This document shows, piece after piece, positions 46,524-55,066 of a stretch of DNA of 64,000 nucleotides. The notes below the pieces were generated by a model. The model saw only the letters and a program-made list of their open reading frames with translations, did not search any database and was not told the DNA's origin. Made by a program: the position numbers and the translations under genes. The stretch's first letter is position 1. Every line of letters begins with the position of its first letter. Origin of the DNA: Oscillospiraceae bacterium (GTDB taxonomy: Bacteria; Bacillota; Clostridia; Oscillospirales; Oscillospiraceae); assembly GCA_021202845.1 (NCBI GenBank), contig JAJQCF010000008.1, positions 41,224 to 105,223 on the forward strand. Direction: 5' to 3'.

Positions 46524-49500
46524 TTATAGTTTCTCCATGATATCCAGCAGGTGCTGATAGTTGTCTACACTGTCATAGACGACATCTACAGATGAGAGTC
46601 CGCGGAACAGCTTCTTCGCACACCTGATTTTCGCCTGCTCAATGGGCTTCAAGTTCAGCGTCTCCATCGTGCCTTTTGTCTCTGCAATAAAGAAAATGTG
46701 CTTTACAGTGCCTTTGTTGAAAGCAATCGCCCAGTCAGGAGAGTAATTCCCCACAGGTGTCGGAATAGAGAAGCCCTTCGGCAACTTCGCGTATACACAT
46801 ACCTCATCTGCCAAATCCATATCCTCGGCGAACCTGCGCTCTACACTTTGGCCGTCCTTCGCATAACCATCCGCAAAAACATAATCCTGCACGTTCTTCC
46901 TCGCGCGATATGCACGGGAGAAATCGTTGTTCTTCTCCGCTGTGAAGATACCACTGTCATAGGTGCCGTCGGTCTGGTTGTAGGTTATCTGCTCCACAAT
47001 CACGGTTGCCTTTTGCTCATTAATGAGACGAATCGCTTTTGTGATAAACTCCTCTGGGTTGTTTTTGAACATAGCGAAGGTAGTCGGTCTGATACCGGCG
47101 AGGATTCTTGCCACGGAGCGTCTGGTCAGCTTTGTGCCCTCGGCGATTTTGCCTACGAGGTCATAAGGTACCAAGCTGCTCTGGGAGCGTTTCAACGTGT
47201 ATGTATGGCTTTTTTCTGCAACGAAGCTGTCCGTACCTTTTAGCTCCTCCGCTTTTAGGTCCTCTTCCTGTGTGCCGGTTGTAACCGTGTACTGAAGCCT
47301 TGCGACAAACATCTTATCGTCAATGTGAGCTATTGCCTTACGAATCAGCTCCTCACTGTCAAACTCTACGGTGTAGGCGTACTTGTGGTTGATATAGTTC
47401 CAGAGTATCTGGAATTCCTTCTTGTAAAAATTGTCGTTAAGCGCATTCTCCTGAATCTTCGTCTCGTGACCGTCTTTTATCATGTCATCGAGAGCGTGTT
47501 CATCGAAGATACTCTGAATCAGCGCGTGAACACCGTCAGATATATCCTTGCAACTTTCCGGCACAGGCGCAAGCACTCCGTTCGCCAGGTCAGCACGATA
47601 GCTGTCAGTAACATGGTCATCATCGTCAATGTATTCATTCTTGATGAGATAGCGGTAAATGTCACGTCCCTGTTTATCCGAAACAGTCACATCGTTGCCG
47701 CCAATAACAATGGTTTTACCGATGAAGTAATCCGGCGTTGCTTTGGTCGGACGCTCATACAAATCATCCTTGATGCCGCGTTGCAAGTCGGAAACGAAAT
47801 CCTTATATCCATCAGATGCTATTACCGTCAGCTGGTTAATCTGCTGCACCTGACTTCCAAGCATATCAATATCCATGCGGTCACCGCTCTGGTTCACGCA
47901 GAGACGCAGACCACGCCCTACTTCCTGACGCTTCTGTACAGGTGAGCTGCCGCCATGCTTCAACGTGCAAATCTGGAAGACGTTCGGATTATCCCATCCT
48001 TCACGGAGAGCAGAATGGGAGAAAATGAAACGCACCGGGTTATCAAAGGAAAGCAGCTTCTCCTTGTCCTTCAAAATCAGGTCATATGCGGAAATATCGT
48101 CACTCTCGTCACTACCGCGCTTCGTGGTGCTGTCAACCTTGTGGCCTTTCTTGTCAATGCTGAAGTATCCGGCGTGGGTCTTGTGTACATCAATGCTGCG
48201 GAGGTACTGCTCATATGGTGTATTGAAAAGAGTAAGGTACTCATTCAGAATATCCGTGTATTCCTGTTCGAAAATGTCTCCATATTCGGAGTTGATTTCG
48301 TTTCCGTCCTTATCGTATTTACGATACTTTGCCACCTCATCAATAAAAAACAGCGACAGCACCTTGATGCCACGATTAAAAAGCTCTTTTTCCTTTTCAA
48401 AGTGGGAGCGTATAGTCTCACGAATCTGTACCCGACGAAGGTCGGATTCAGACACATCACCCACTACCTCTCCAGCGTGAATGATTTCTCCGTTGGTAAA
48501 TGAAACCGTTCCCGTAATTGGGTCTATCTCGCTGATGCGATATCCTCGATACTGCTCCATATTCTTTGACAGAGCAAAAAGGTCATCATCTACGGCAAGA
48601 ACACGAGTTTCTCTATTGATAGACTTGTTATATCCGATTTCAAACTCAATACGAGCCATCGGCGGCTTCTTTGGAGAGATAATAATGCTCTCCAAAAAGA
48701 GATATTTGTCCGTGCCGTGCAGGTTTTTGATGTCAAACCCCTTAACCTCAATGCGCTTAACCAGCCGTTTATTATAGGCATCCAGTGCATCCAAGACATA
48801 CACCAAATCATGGTGCTGCTTATGCGTAGCGGAATAGTTCAGGCAGAAAAGCGGATTGAATTCTTTCAGGCTTTCCTGTGTCGCCGGCCCTCCCATTTTT
48901 TGCGGCTCGTCCAGGATAATGATAGGGCGGTTCGCTTTGATGACATCAATTGGCTTTCTGGTACCAAACTCATCCAACTCCGTGCGAATGCGACGAGCGT
49001 CTTTCCCGCGGGCGTTAAATGCCTGGATATTGATAATCATCACCTGTATATCGGCGCTCTGGCTGAAATTATCAATCTCTGCCAGATTTTTAGAATCGTA
49101 CACGAAGAATCGCGCTTTCTTACTGTAATATTCCATGAAGTGGTCTTCCGTGGTCAGAAAACTTTTTCGCACACCTTCACGGATAGCAATGCTCGGCACA
49201 ACAACGATGAATTTGCTCCACCCATACCGCTTGTTCAACTCAAATATTGTTTTTATGTACACATAGGTTTTTCCTGTTCCTGTTTCCATTTCCACGTCAA
49301 GGGAGCAGGCACCCAGCTCGCTTGATGAAGCCGTATTGGACTGATTAATATTGTTGCGTGCCTGAATTCTGCGGATGTTGTCAAAAATCTGGCGGGACTC
49401 TAACCGTATTCTGGCATTGGCAAAGCCCATGTATAATCCTTCGTCAGGAACATTCCAGTTCGTTATGTTTCGTTCAATCTCCACATCTCGGCGATAGGTA

Positions 49501-49601
49501 AATCTGTCATTATACGGCTGACCGGCAAACACACCAACCACGCTCTCTACAGCTTCCGTCTGGTAGGGTTGGATAGTATATTTAAATTTCATGTCACTCA
49601 T
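46524..49601 (-). CDS. Type III restriction enzyme, Res (helicase-nuclease) subunit
   Basis: 1025 residues from ATG 49601 (MSDMKFKYTIQPYQTEAVES); ATG 49592 is an alternative. Walker A is VEMETGTGKTYV (~105-115), Walker B is IIILDEPQKM, and the late helicase motifs are FSHSALREGWDNPNVFQ and KRQEVGRGLRL. The C-terminal PD-(D/E)xK endonuclease reads VGNYSPDWAIAF followed by FFIAETKG, so nuclease residues look intact. With Mod it should cut DNA after head-to-head sites using ATP. It overlaps the DUF1016 gene by eight bases. Last gene of the operon. Confidence 0.94.
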   Translation of the reverse strand: MSDMKFKYTIQPYQTEAVESVVGVFAGQPYNDRFTYRRDVEIERNITNWNVPDEGLYMGFANARIRLESRQIFDNIRRIQARNNINQSNTASSSELGACSLDVEMETGTGKTYVYIKTIFELNKRYGWSKFIVVVPSIAIREGVRKSFLTTEDHFMEYYSKKARFFVYDSKNLAEIDNFSQSADIQVMIINIQAFNARGKDARRIRTELDEFGTRKPIDVIKANRPIIILDEPQKMGGPATQESLKEFNPLFCLNYSATHKQHHDLVYVLDALDAYNKRLVKRIEVKGFDIKNLHGTDKYLFLESIIISPKKPPMARIEFEIGYNKSINRETRVLAVDDDLFALSKNMEQYRGYRISEIDPITGTVSFTNGEIIHAGEVVGDVSESDLRRVQIRETIRSHFEKEKELFNRGIKVLSLFFIDEVAKYRKYDKDGNEINSEYGDIFEQEYTDILNEYLTLFNTPYEQYLRSIDVHKTHAGYFSIDKKGHKVDSTTKRGSDESDDISAYDLILKDKEKLLSFDNPVRFIFSHSALREGWDNPNVFQICTLKHGGSSPVQKRQEVGRGLRLCVNQSGDRMDIDMLGSQVQQINQLTVIASDGYKDFVSDLQRGIKDDLYERPTKATPDYFIGKTIVIGGNDVTVSDKQGRDIYRYLIKNEYIDDDDHVTDSYRADLANGVLAPVPESCKDISDGVHALIQSIFDEHALDDMIKDGHETKIQENALNDNFYKKEFQILWNYINHKYAYTVEFDSEELIRKAIAHIDDKMFVARLQYTVTTGTQEEDLKAEELKGTDSFVAEKSHTYTLKRSQSSLVPYDLVGKIAEGTKLTRRSVARILAGIRPTTFAMFKNNPEEFITKAIRLINEQKATVIVEQITYNQTDGTYDSGIFTAEKNNDFSRAYRARKNVQDYVFADGYAKDGQSVERRFAEDMDLADEVCVYAKLPKGFSIPTPVGNYSPDWAIAFNKGTVKHIFFIAETKGTMETLNLKPIEQAKIRCAKKLFRGLSSVDVVYDSVDNYQHLLDIMEKL

Positions 49602-50685
49602 CGCCGGCGCCCTCGCTTCCTCCAATCTTTTCATCAAGCAAACGAGTCAGTTCCTCCTTATTCGGCAAAATCGTCTGATACTTGCTTGCAAAAATCTGTG
49701 TATTGTCCTCCGGCAGCGTAAGCTCCACAAGAGTATCATCCTTCTTTTTGCAAAGAACGATACCGATTGTGGGGTTTTCTGTAGGAAGCTTTATATGTCT
49801 GTCGTAGTAATGAACATACATCTGCATCTGTCCTAAGTCCTGATGTGTAATCTCCCCAATCTTCAAGTCTATCAGCACAAAGCACTGTAAAAGACGATTA
49901 AAGAAAACAAGGTCACAATAAAAGTGCTTCTCATCAAATGTTAAGCGCACTTGTCTGCCGACGAAAGTATAGCCCTTTCCAAGCTCAAGTAAAAACATTT
50001 GCAGCTTATCAATAATTTTTTGCTCCAGTGTTGACTCCGAATATTTTGTTTCCTCCGGCAATCCCAGGAATTCAAGTATATACGGGTCTTTTACAATATC
50101 TTCTGGCGACCGGACAATAATACCCCGCTTAGCCATATCAAGAATTGCCTGCTTGTCCTTGCTCAGTGCAAGCCTTTCATAAAGAGCAGAATTAAACTGC
50201 CTCTTCAGTTCACGTAAACTCCAATGCTCCCGTATCGTTTCTGTTTCATAAAAGCTGCGTTCAGCCGGATTATCAATGCGCATAAGAAAAACATAATGCG
50301 ACCAGCTAAGGGTAAAATTCGGTTTGCCAGAAATCCGAGACAATGTTTCGGATTTTTCTGCTTCAGAATTCCGAGACGCTGTCTCGGATATTTTTCCGCT
50401 ATAGGTCAGGTAAAATCGCCGCATATTTTCCAGATTGTCAACAGAAAATCCTTTTCCGAATTTGCCATTCAGTTTTTCTGACAGCCTTTTGAGCACCTGC
50501 TTTCCATAACCGGCACGAATTTCACCCTGTTGCTCACTTTCAACAATCATCTGCCCGATTTCATAGTAGGTCTGCACCATGATAGTGTTAATTTGGGTAA
50601 CGGTCTGCTTTTTCGCCCCATCAATCAGCTTTTCTATTTTTGCCGCCAGCTCGTCGGTGACTGTGTAATCCACTATATCAGCCAT
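49594..50685 (-). CDS. DUF1016/YhcG-type PDDEXK nuclease (copy A, inside the mod-res operon)
   Basis: 363 residues from ATG 50685, which overlaps the mod stop (TGATG). The N-terminal DUF1016 winged-helix part (YEIGQMIVESEQQGEIRAGY, GFSVDNLENMRRFYLTY, LSWSHYVFLMRI) is followed by the nuclease domain (HFYCDLVFFNRLLQCFVLID then LK, and GQMQMYVHYYD). The D-x(n)-DxK arrangement indicates an active fold. Such proteins often accompany restriction systems; their exact role is not settled. A short internal repeat-like patch, SETASRNSEAEKSETLSRIS, interrupts the middle. It sits between mod and res, where classical type III systems have nothing. Confidence 0.9.
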   Translation of the reverse strand: MADIVDYTVTDELAAKIEKLIDGAKKQTVTQINTIMVQTYYEIGQMIVESEQQGEIRAGYGKQVLKRLSEKLNGKFGKGFSVDNLENMRRFYLTYSGKISETASRNSEAEKSETLSRISGKPNFTLSWSHYVFLMRIDNPAERSFYETETIREHWSLRELKRQFNSALYERLALSKDKQAILDMAKRGIIVRSPEDIVKDPYILEFLGLPEETKYSESTLEQKIIDKLQMFLLELGKGYTFVGRQVRLTFDEKHFYCDLVFFNRLLQCFVLIDLKIGEITHQDLGQMQMYVHYYDRHIKLPTENPTIGIVLCKKKDDTLVELTLPEDNTQIFASKYQTILPNKEELTRLLDEKIGGSEGAGDE

Positions 50686-52604
50686 CACAGCACCTTCCTT
50701 TGCGTTCTCGGACTGTAGGTTTCAAAAATCTGCTCGAAGTTCGTCATTACGCTGTCATTAGCCATGCCGCTGTCACGGAATACCGCATAGAACGGATGCT
50801 GCTTTGCAATCTCCGTAACAGTCTCGTCTGTGACTTCAGAGTCAAAACAGGCAATCAGATAACCACCGGCAACGGAGAACACGCGCTTTCCGGCTATTTC
50901 AGTCTCTTCAATGTCAGAAGAAAGCATAATGCCAAGGTCAAGCATCACCTGGTACAATAAATCCTCCGGCGTTCTGTCTTCCTTGATGTTGTCGGCAAAC
51001 ATCTCCATCTGTTCCTGCTCATACTTTGCGGGAGTATAATAGACATCCTTCATGTTGGAGCTGTCTACACGGAACACTCGGAAGCCCACATCAAGGTCGC
51101 TTGTGGTGAGCGGAGACTCTTCCTTGATTTTCTTCCCTGCACGGCGGATACGTTCTTCACCGATTTCGCAGATGTTCTTGTAGCCTGCTTTATAGGCTTC
51201 ACTCTTTTCATCACACACTTCCGGCAGCTGTACCATGATGAATTTACGGTGTCCGCCATCTTTGGCATTGAGCTGCATAACAGCATGGGCGGTTGTGGCA
51301 GAGCCCGAGAAAAAGTCGAGAATCACATCGTCACTGTTTACTCCGAATAATTTAATCAATTCTTCAATAACATCTGGATTCTTGGGACTATCAAAAGAGA
51401 GCCCCACACCCACAGGCTTGGAAATAAGCATATCAGACCAATTGCTATTCCGTAAGATACCATCAGCCGGAGCAACCCAATGTTCAACGCCCAGATTTTT
51501 CCCAGAGCCTCCTGCTTTGCGTCGAATAAACCGTTTATTTCTACCCGTATGATTCCAGTATTCCTCCAATGTCATTTTTGAAGCGAACTTTTCTTCGTAT
51601 TCTTTGTAATTACTTACAGCCTCATAAGCAATCTCTTTTTTCCATTTCCATTGTCCATCAACAGGCGTTACACCTAAAACATTGTAACGCATTGTTGGTC
51701 TGTCTGCATTATTCCAAAAGCCTTTCCAATAGCCTAAGGAGGCTCGTTCATCAGTTGACGGTTTATACACGGCCGTCATCTTAGAATGTGGATTGCGAGA
51801 ATAAACATAAATATATTCCAAACCAACATTCATTGTCGAGAGTCCGTCGGAAGCAAACTGTAAATTTAAGTTTTTATCATATCGGCGTGCCTCGATTATA
51901 TTTCTAAAATTAATTGCGCCGAATATCTCGTCACATATCTTTTTCAGACTATCATTCTCTTCCTCGCCGATGCTAATGGCAATAAAACCATCTTCACAAA
52001 GTAAATCTTTTGCCAACCTAAGGCGAGGGTATATCATATTTAGCCAATCCGTATGAAACCGACCGTTCGACTCATTATTGGTTCTCATGTCAAAGAGCAT
52101 ATTACCATCTTCATCATACTGCCCGCTACGTTCCGAAAATTCCTCCCCGCTGATAGAGCTGTCATCATCGTACACAAATGCGTCTGAGCCCGTATTGTAC
52201 GGTGGATCGATGTATATCATTTTCACTTTTCCAAGATAAGTTTCCTGCAACAGCTTCAACGCATCGAGATTGTCACCTTCGATGTAGATATTTTCCGTAT
52301 CAATGCTACCGGGTGTGCCGTCCCGACCAACTGACTTCTCCCTGTCAAGGCGCAGCGTTTTGGAAATCGGCTGGTTGGCAAGCACCACCGATTTTTTCTT
52401 ATCCGGCCAAGTAAACTGATAGCGTTCCTGCGAGCCTTCCACAACAGTTGCGGAAATCTCCTGCCGCAGAACGTCTGCGTCAATCGCACGAACGACTTCT
52501 CCATTCTCATCAACCGTCTCCGTGACAGCGTTCGGGAACAGTGCTGCCAGCTTTTTATAATTCTCATCCGCCAAATCCGGCGTGTGCATCTTAAGGTTGT
52601 CCAT
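50685..52604 (-). CDS. Type III restriction-modification methyltransferase (Mod)
   Basis: 639 residues from ATG 52604: GGAGG of the overlapping upstream end is nine bases away, whereas ATG 52613 lies too close to it. The catalytic motif is MIYIDPPYNTGSDAF (Asp133), and the SAM-binding motif ILDFFSGSATTAHAVMQL follows near residue 430. This order is the beta class, usual for type III N6-adenine Mod enzymes. The region between (~210-400) is the target recognition domain. It modifies host DNA and guides Res. Overlaps DUF1016 copy A by one base. Confidence 0.95.
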   Translation of the reverse strand: MDNLKMHTPDLADENYKKLAALFPNAVTETVDENGEVVRAIDADVLRQEISATVVEGSQERYQFTWPDKKKSVVLANQPISKTLRLDREKSVGRDGTPGSIDTENIYIEGDNLDALKLLQETYLGKVKMIYIDPPYNTGSDAFVYDDDSSISGEEFSERSGQYDEDGNMLFDMRTNNESNGRFHTDWLNMIYPRLRLAKDLLCEDGFIAISIGEEENDSLKKICDEIFGAINFRNIIEARRYDKNLNLQFASDGLSTMNVGLEYIYVYSRNPHSKMTAVYKPSTDERASLGYWKGFWNNADRPTMRYNVLGVTPVDGQWKWKKEIAYEAVSNYKEYEEKFASKMTLEEYWNHTGRNKRFIRRKAGGSGKNLGVEHWVAPADGILRNSNWSDMLISKPVGVGLSFDSPKNPDVIEELIKLFGVNSDDVILDFFSGSATTAHAVMQLNAKDGGHRKFIMVQLPEVCDEKSEAYKAGYKNICEIGEERIRRAGKKIKEESPLTTSDLDVGFRVFRVDSSNMKDVYYTPAKYEQEQMEMFADNIKEDRTPEDLLYQVMLDLGIMLSSDIEETEIAGKRVFSVAGGYLIACFDSEVTDETVTEIAKQHPFYAVFRDSGMANDSVMTNFEQIFETYSPRTQRKVL

Positions 52605-52605
52605 A

Positions 52606-54396
52606 TCAGTCATCCTCCATCTTCCAGAAATGATATATTGGCATTTCTTTAAACTCAGTTTGCTCACTTAAACTCATTTTATCGAAATATAGCGCAGCGG
52701 GGGTTTGCTGTTCAAGCAGCAAATATACCCCAACTTTACTTGAAACAGGCAAAGCATCACTTTCTGCAATATTCCAAAGCTCAGATACTTCAGCCTTATT
52801 CAGTGCTCGCTCACGCTTAATTACCTGATAATAATTTAGTGTTTTTATTGAATACGGTATTTCTTGTTCTGGTGCTTCTCTGAGCCATACCGCAAATTCT
52901 TTTGCCGATGCAAGCAAATCCTTTCGACTTGCTTCAGATTGGTCATACGCAGTCAGTAAGTCAAGTAAGAAAAAGTTTGCCCGTTCATACATAGTTTTTC
53001 CTTTGGCATTTTGAAATGATATAAGGAATAATTCCGGCCGCAAATTGTTTATAGTTAACAAGTCGTCTGCATGGTATATTGAATACTGAGACGTCGGAAT
53101 CATTTCACCGTTTTCTCCCTCATAAGCAACATTAAGTTCTTTCTTGAAAAAATCATAAATAAAATACTTCCCATTTTCTGTTTCATCACGTTTGAAGAAG
53201 AGAGTAAATTTTAATTTACCTACTTTCATGTTTAGGAGTGGTGGCAAATCGGTTCTTAAGCCGCTTATTGCTTCTTTATCGACAAGCGCTGTCGCCAAAT
53301 GATTCAAATTTCTAAAGTCTTCATCTGAAAGTTCGGATAGGTCGATGTCTTCTGAACAATTAAGTATATCGAGAACTTGAACAGACCTCTTGACAAATGC
53401 CAGCCTCTCTTTTTCTGCCAAAATATTAGAATTGTCAAAATTGATTTCTTCAGAGTCAAACGGTATTTTGATATCATCCAATTCAAAGTATTCTTTTTCA
53501 ATAAAAGCGAGCATAAAATCCAAGTCAATAGCCAAAACCCTAAGCATGGATGAGCTGCTGTATTTTATATTGCATGGCCCAGATGAAGACTTAAACTCAA
53601 TTTTTAAACTCTCGCCAAATTGAAGTGTCGTTATTTCTGATGTTCTTATTATATAATAATAGGAATAAAAAAGTCTATCATCAACAGAAATCTTAGCCTT
53701 AACCCTCTCTTTTGTTATCAAGCTTCGTGGCGCGAGTTCCAAGGGCTGTGGAATTGCTGAACCTTTGATATTTGCATAAAGGTAGACTTCGTTATTCAAT
53801 ATAGCCAATTTGGGATTGTCACTTTCGGCACTGGCAAATGGAATGGTAAGGCTTTCAAGCAATCCCGCTTTTTGAAGTTCTTCCACCGTATAAAGCTTAG
53901 CATCAGCAAAGCCGGCTTGTTTCTGACAATTCTGCCAGCAGTTCAAAAAAACAGTTGCCTTCTTATTTCCCTCATTCGGGAATTCCTTTAATTTTATGGA
54001 CTTGTTTCTCTGCTTTTCAGCATCTCTAACTAAAATTCTTAATTTCATGGGTGTAAGTTCCGCATAATATATCTTGTTTTCAAGACCATTACTTGATATG
54101 TAAACGACAAACAACACAGCACCGCCATCAGAAAGATAGTTTTTTAAATCCACCAAGGACATAGAATAAGAAATTTCACTTTTGGATAAATCGTCGCATT
54201 CTTTTCCCTTGACCTGTACTGCCATGCGCCCTTTCAACTCACTTTTTTTCTTACTTTTATCCTTGTAGATATAGACGAAGCCATCCCATGAGGGTTCTTT
54301 ATCATTATCCGCTATGAACTGGTCGAGAAAATCAGACGTAACAATACTATCTTTTACAGCATTAATAGCTAATGTTTCAATTGCTTTTTTATCCAA
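52606..54396 (-). CDS. DUF4365-type nuclease-like protein of the defence operon
   Basis: 596 residues from TTG 54396, which directly follows the TAG of the DUF4391 gene and uses GGAGGA inside it. The N-terminal ~150 residues match DUF4365 (EPSWDGFVYIYKDKS then RMAVQVKGKE, with SLVDLKNYLSDGGAVLFVVY): an aspartate and QVKxK in a PD-(D/E)xK layout. The remaining ~440 residues have no domain I know. It is placed between the helicase pair and Mod with one-base spacing, so it is made with them. It is probably an effector nuclease or a DNA-end sensor (inference). Confidence 0.75.
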   Translation of the reverse strand: MDKKAIETLAINAVKDSIVTSDFLDQFIADNDKEPSWDGFVYIYKDKSKKKSELKGRMAVQVKGKECDDLSKSEISYSMSLVDLKNYLSDGGAVLFVVYISSNGLENKIYYAELTPMKLRILVRDAEKQRNKSIKLKEFPNEGNKKATVFLNCWQNCQKQAGFADAKLYTVEELQKAGLLESLTIPFASAESDNPKLAILNNEVYLYANIKGSAIPQPLELAPRSLITKERVKAKISVDDRLFYSYYYIIRTSEITTLQFGESLKIEFKSSSGPCNIKYSSSSMLRVLAIDLDFMLAFIEKEYFELDDIKIPFDSEEINFDNSNILAEKERLAFVKRSVQVLDILNCSEDIDLSELSDEDFRNLNHLATALVDKEAISGLRTDLPPLLNMKVGKLKFTLFFKRDETENGKYFIYDFFKKELNVAYEGENGEMIPTSQYSIYHADDLLTINNLRPELFLISFQNAKGKTMYERANFFLLDLLTAYDQSEASRKDLLASAKEFAVWLREAPEQEIPYSIKTLNYYQVIKRERALNKAEVSELWNIAESDALPVSSKVGVYLLLEQQTPAALYFDKMSLSEQTEFKEMPIYHFWKMEDD

Positions 54397-55065
54397 CTAT
54401 TTTTCCTCCATGCTATTTTGCTCTTGGTGGCGAACCCTTTTCCCATTTTTTAGCTCCTCAAGCTGTCGCTTATAGTCCTGCAGTTCTGTGTACAGTTCAA
54501 ACCGTTTCTTCGGCTGCTGTTCTTTCCATACATCGGCTTCCGTTTTCGCTATCAACTTTTCCAGCCTCACAATCTGGTTTTGTAGAGCAAGCCGCTCATT
54601 TACCGAAAGAGTGTTAGCTGTATCCGCGCGTTCTTCATACAATGCAATCTGCTCGATAAAGGCTTCCCATATCTCACCCAAGGAGAGTCCACGCAGATGC
54701 AGATGCATCTCTGCAGTGTCCATCCATTCCGTCCGATACAGCTTTTCGTGATACAGCGCCAGTTGTCGGCTGCCCTCATAAATCAGGAGGAATACCAGGT
54801 TATGCGGATTCTGTTTGGCAATAGTTTCTATGACCTTGCCGTCAAATTCTTGCTTCTTGAGAGATATGGACAGCAACAGGATTTCCTTTATTTCCGAATC
54901 CATTGTCAGGTTCAGATTTTCCTTTGTAAGGCTGTTTTCTACGACAATCCTGTCCACATCGGATACGAATTTATCTTTTAGCACTTTCGTAAGGGGCAGG
55001 TGTTTGTAGAATGCCTCCTTCGGCATTCGCCTATGTACCACCGTTGTGGTTGGAAATTCTATCAT
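54397..55065 (-). CDS. DUF4391 protein, partner of the defence helicase
   Basis: 222 residues. It starts MIEFPTTTVVHRRMPKEAFY and has KLKDKF-like VLKDKFVSDVDRIV, IKEILLLSISLKKQEFDGKV and LALYHEKLYRTEWMD, matching DUF4391 proteins that are encoded next to SNF2-type helicases. A C-terminal coiled coil (RLEKLIAKTEADVWKEQQPK, ~165-215) may bind a partner. Biochemical function is unknown. One base separates it from the helicase, and its TAG abuts the DUF4365 start. Confidence 0.82.
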   Translation of the reverse strand: MIEFPTTTVVHRRMPKEAFYKHLPLTKVLKDKFVSDVDRIVVENSLTKENLNLTMDSEIKEILLLSISLKKQEFDGKVIETIAKQNPHNLVFLLIYEGSRQLALYHEKLYRTEWMDTAEMHLHLRGLSLGEIWEAFIEQIALYEERADTANTLSVNERLALQNQIVRLEKLIAKTEADVWKEQQPKKRFELYTELQDYKRQLEELKNGKRVRHQEQNSMEEK

Positions 55066-55066
55066 A

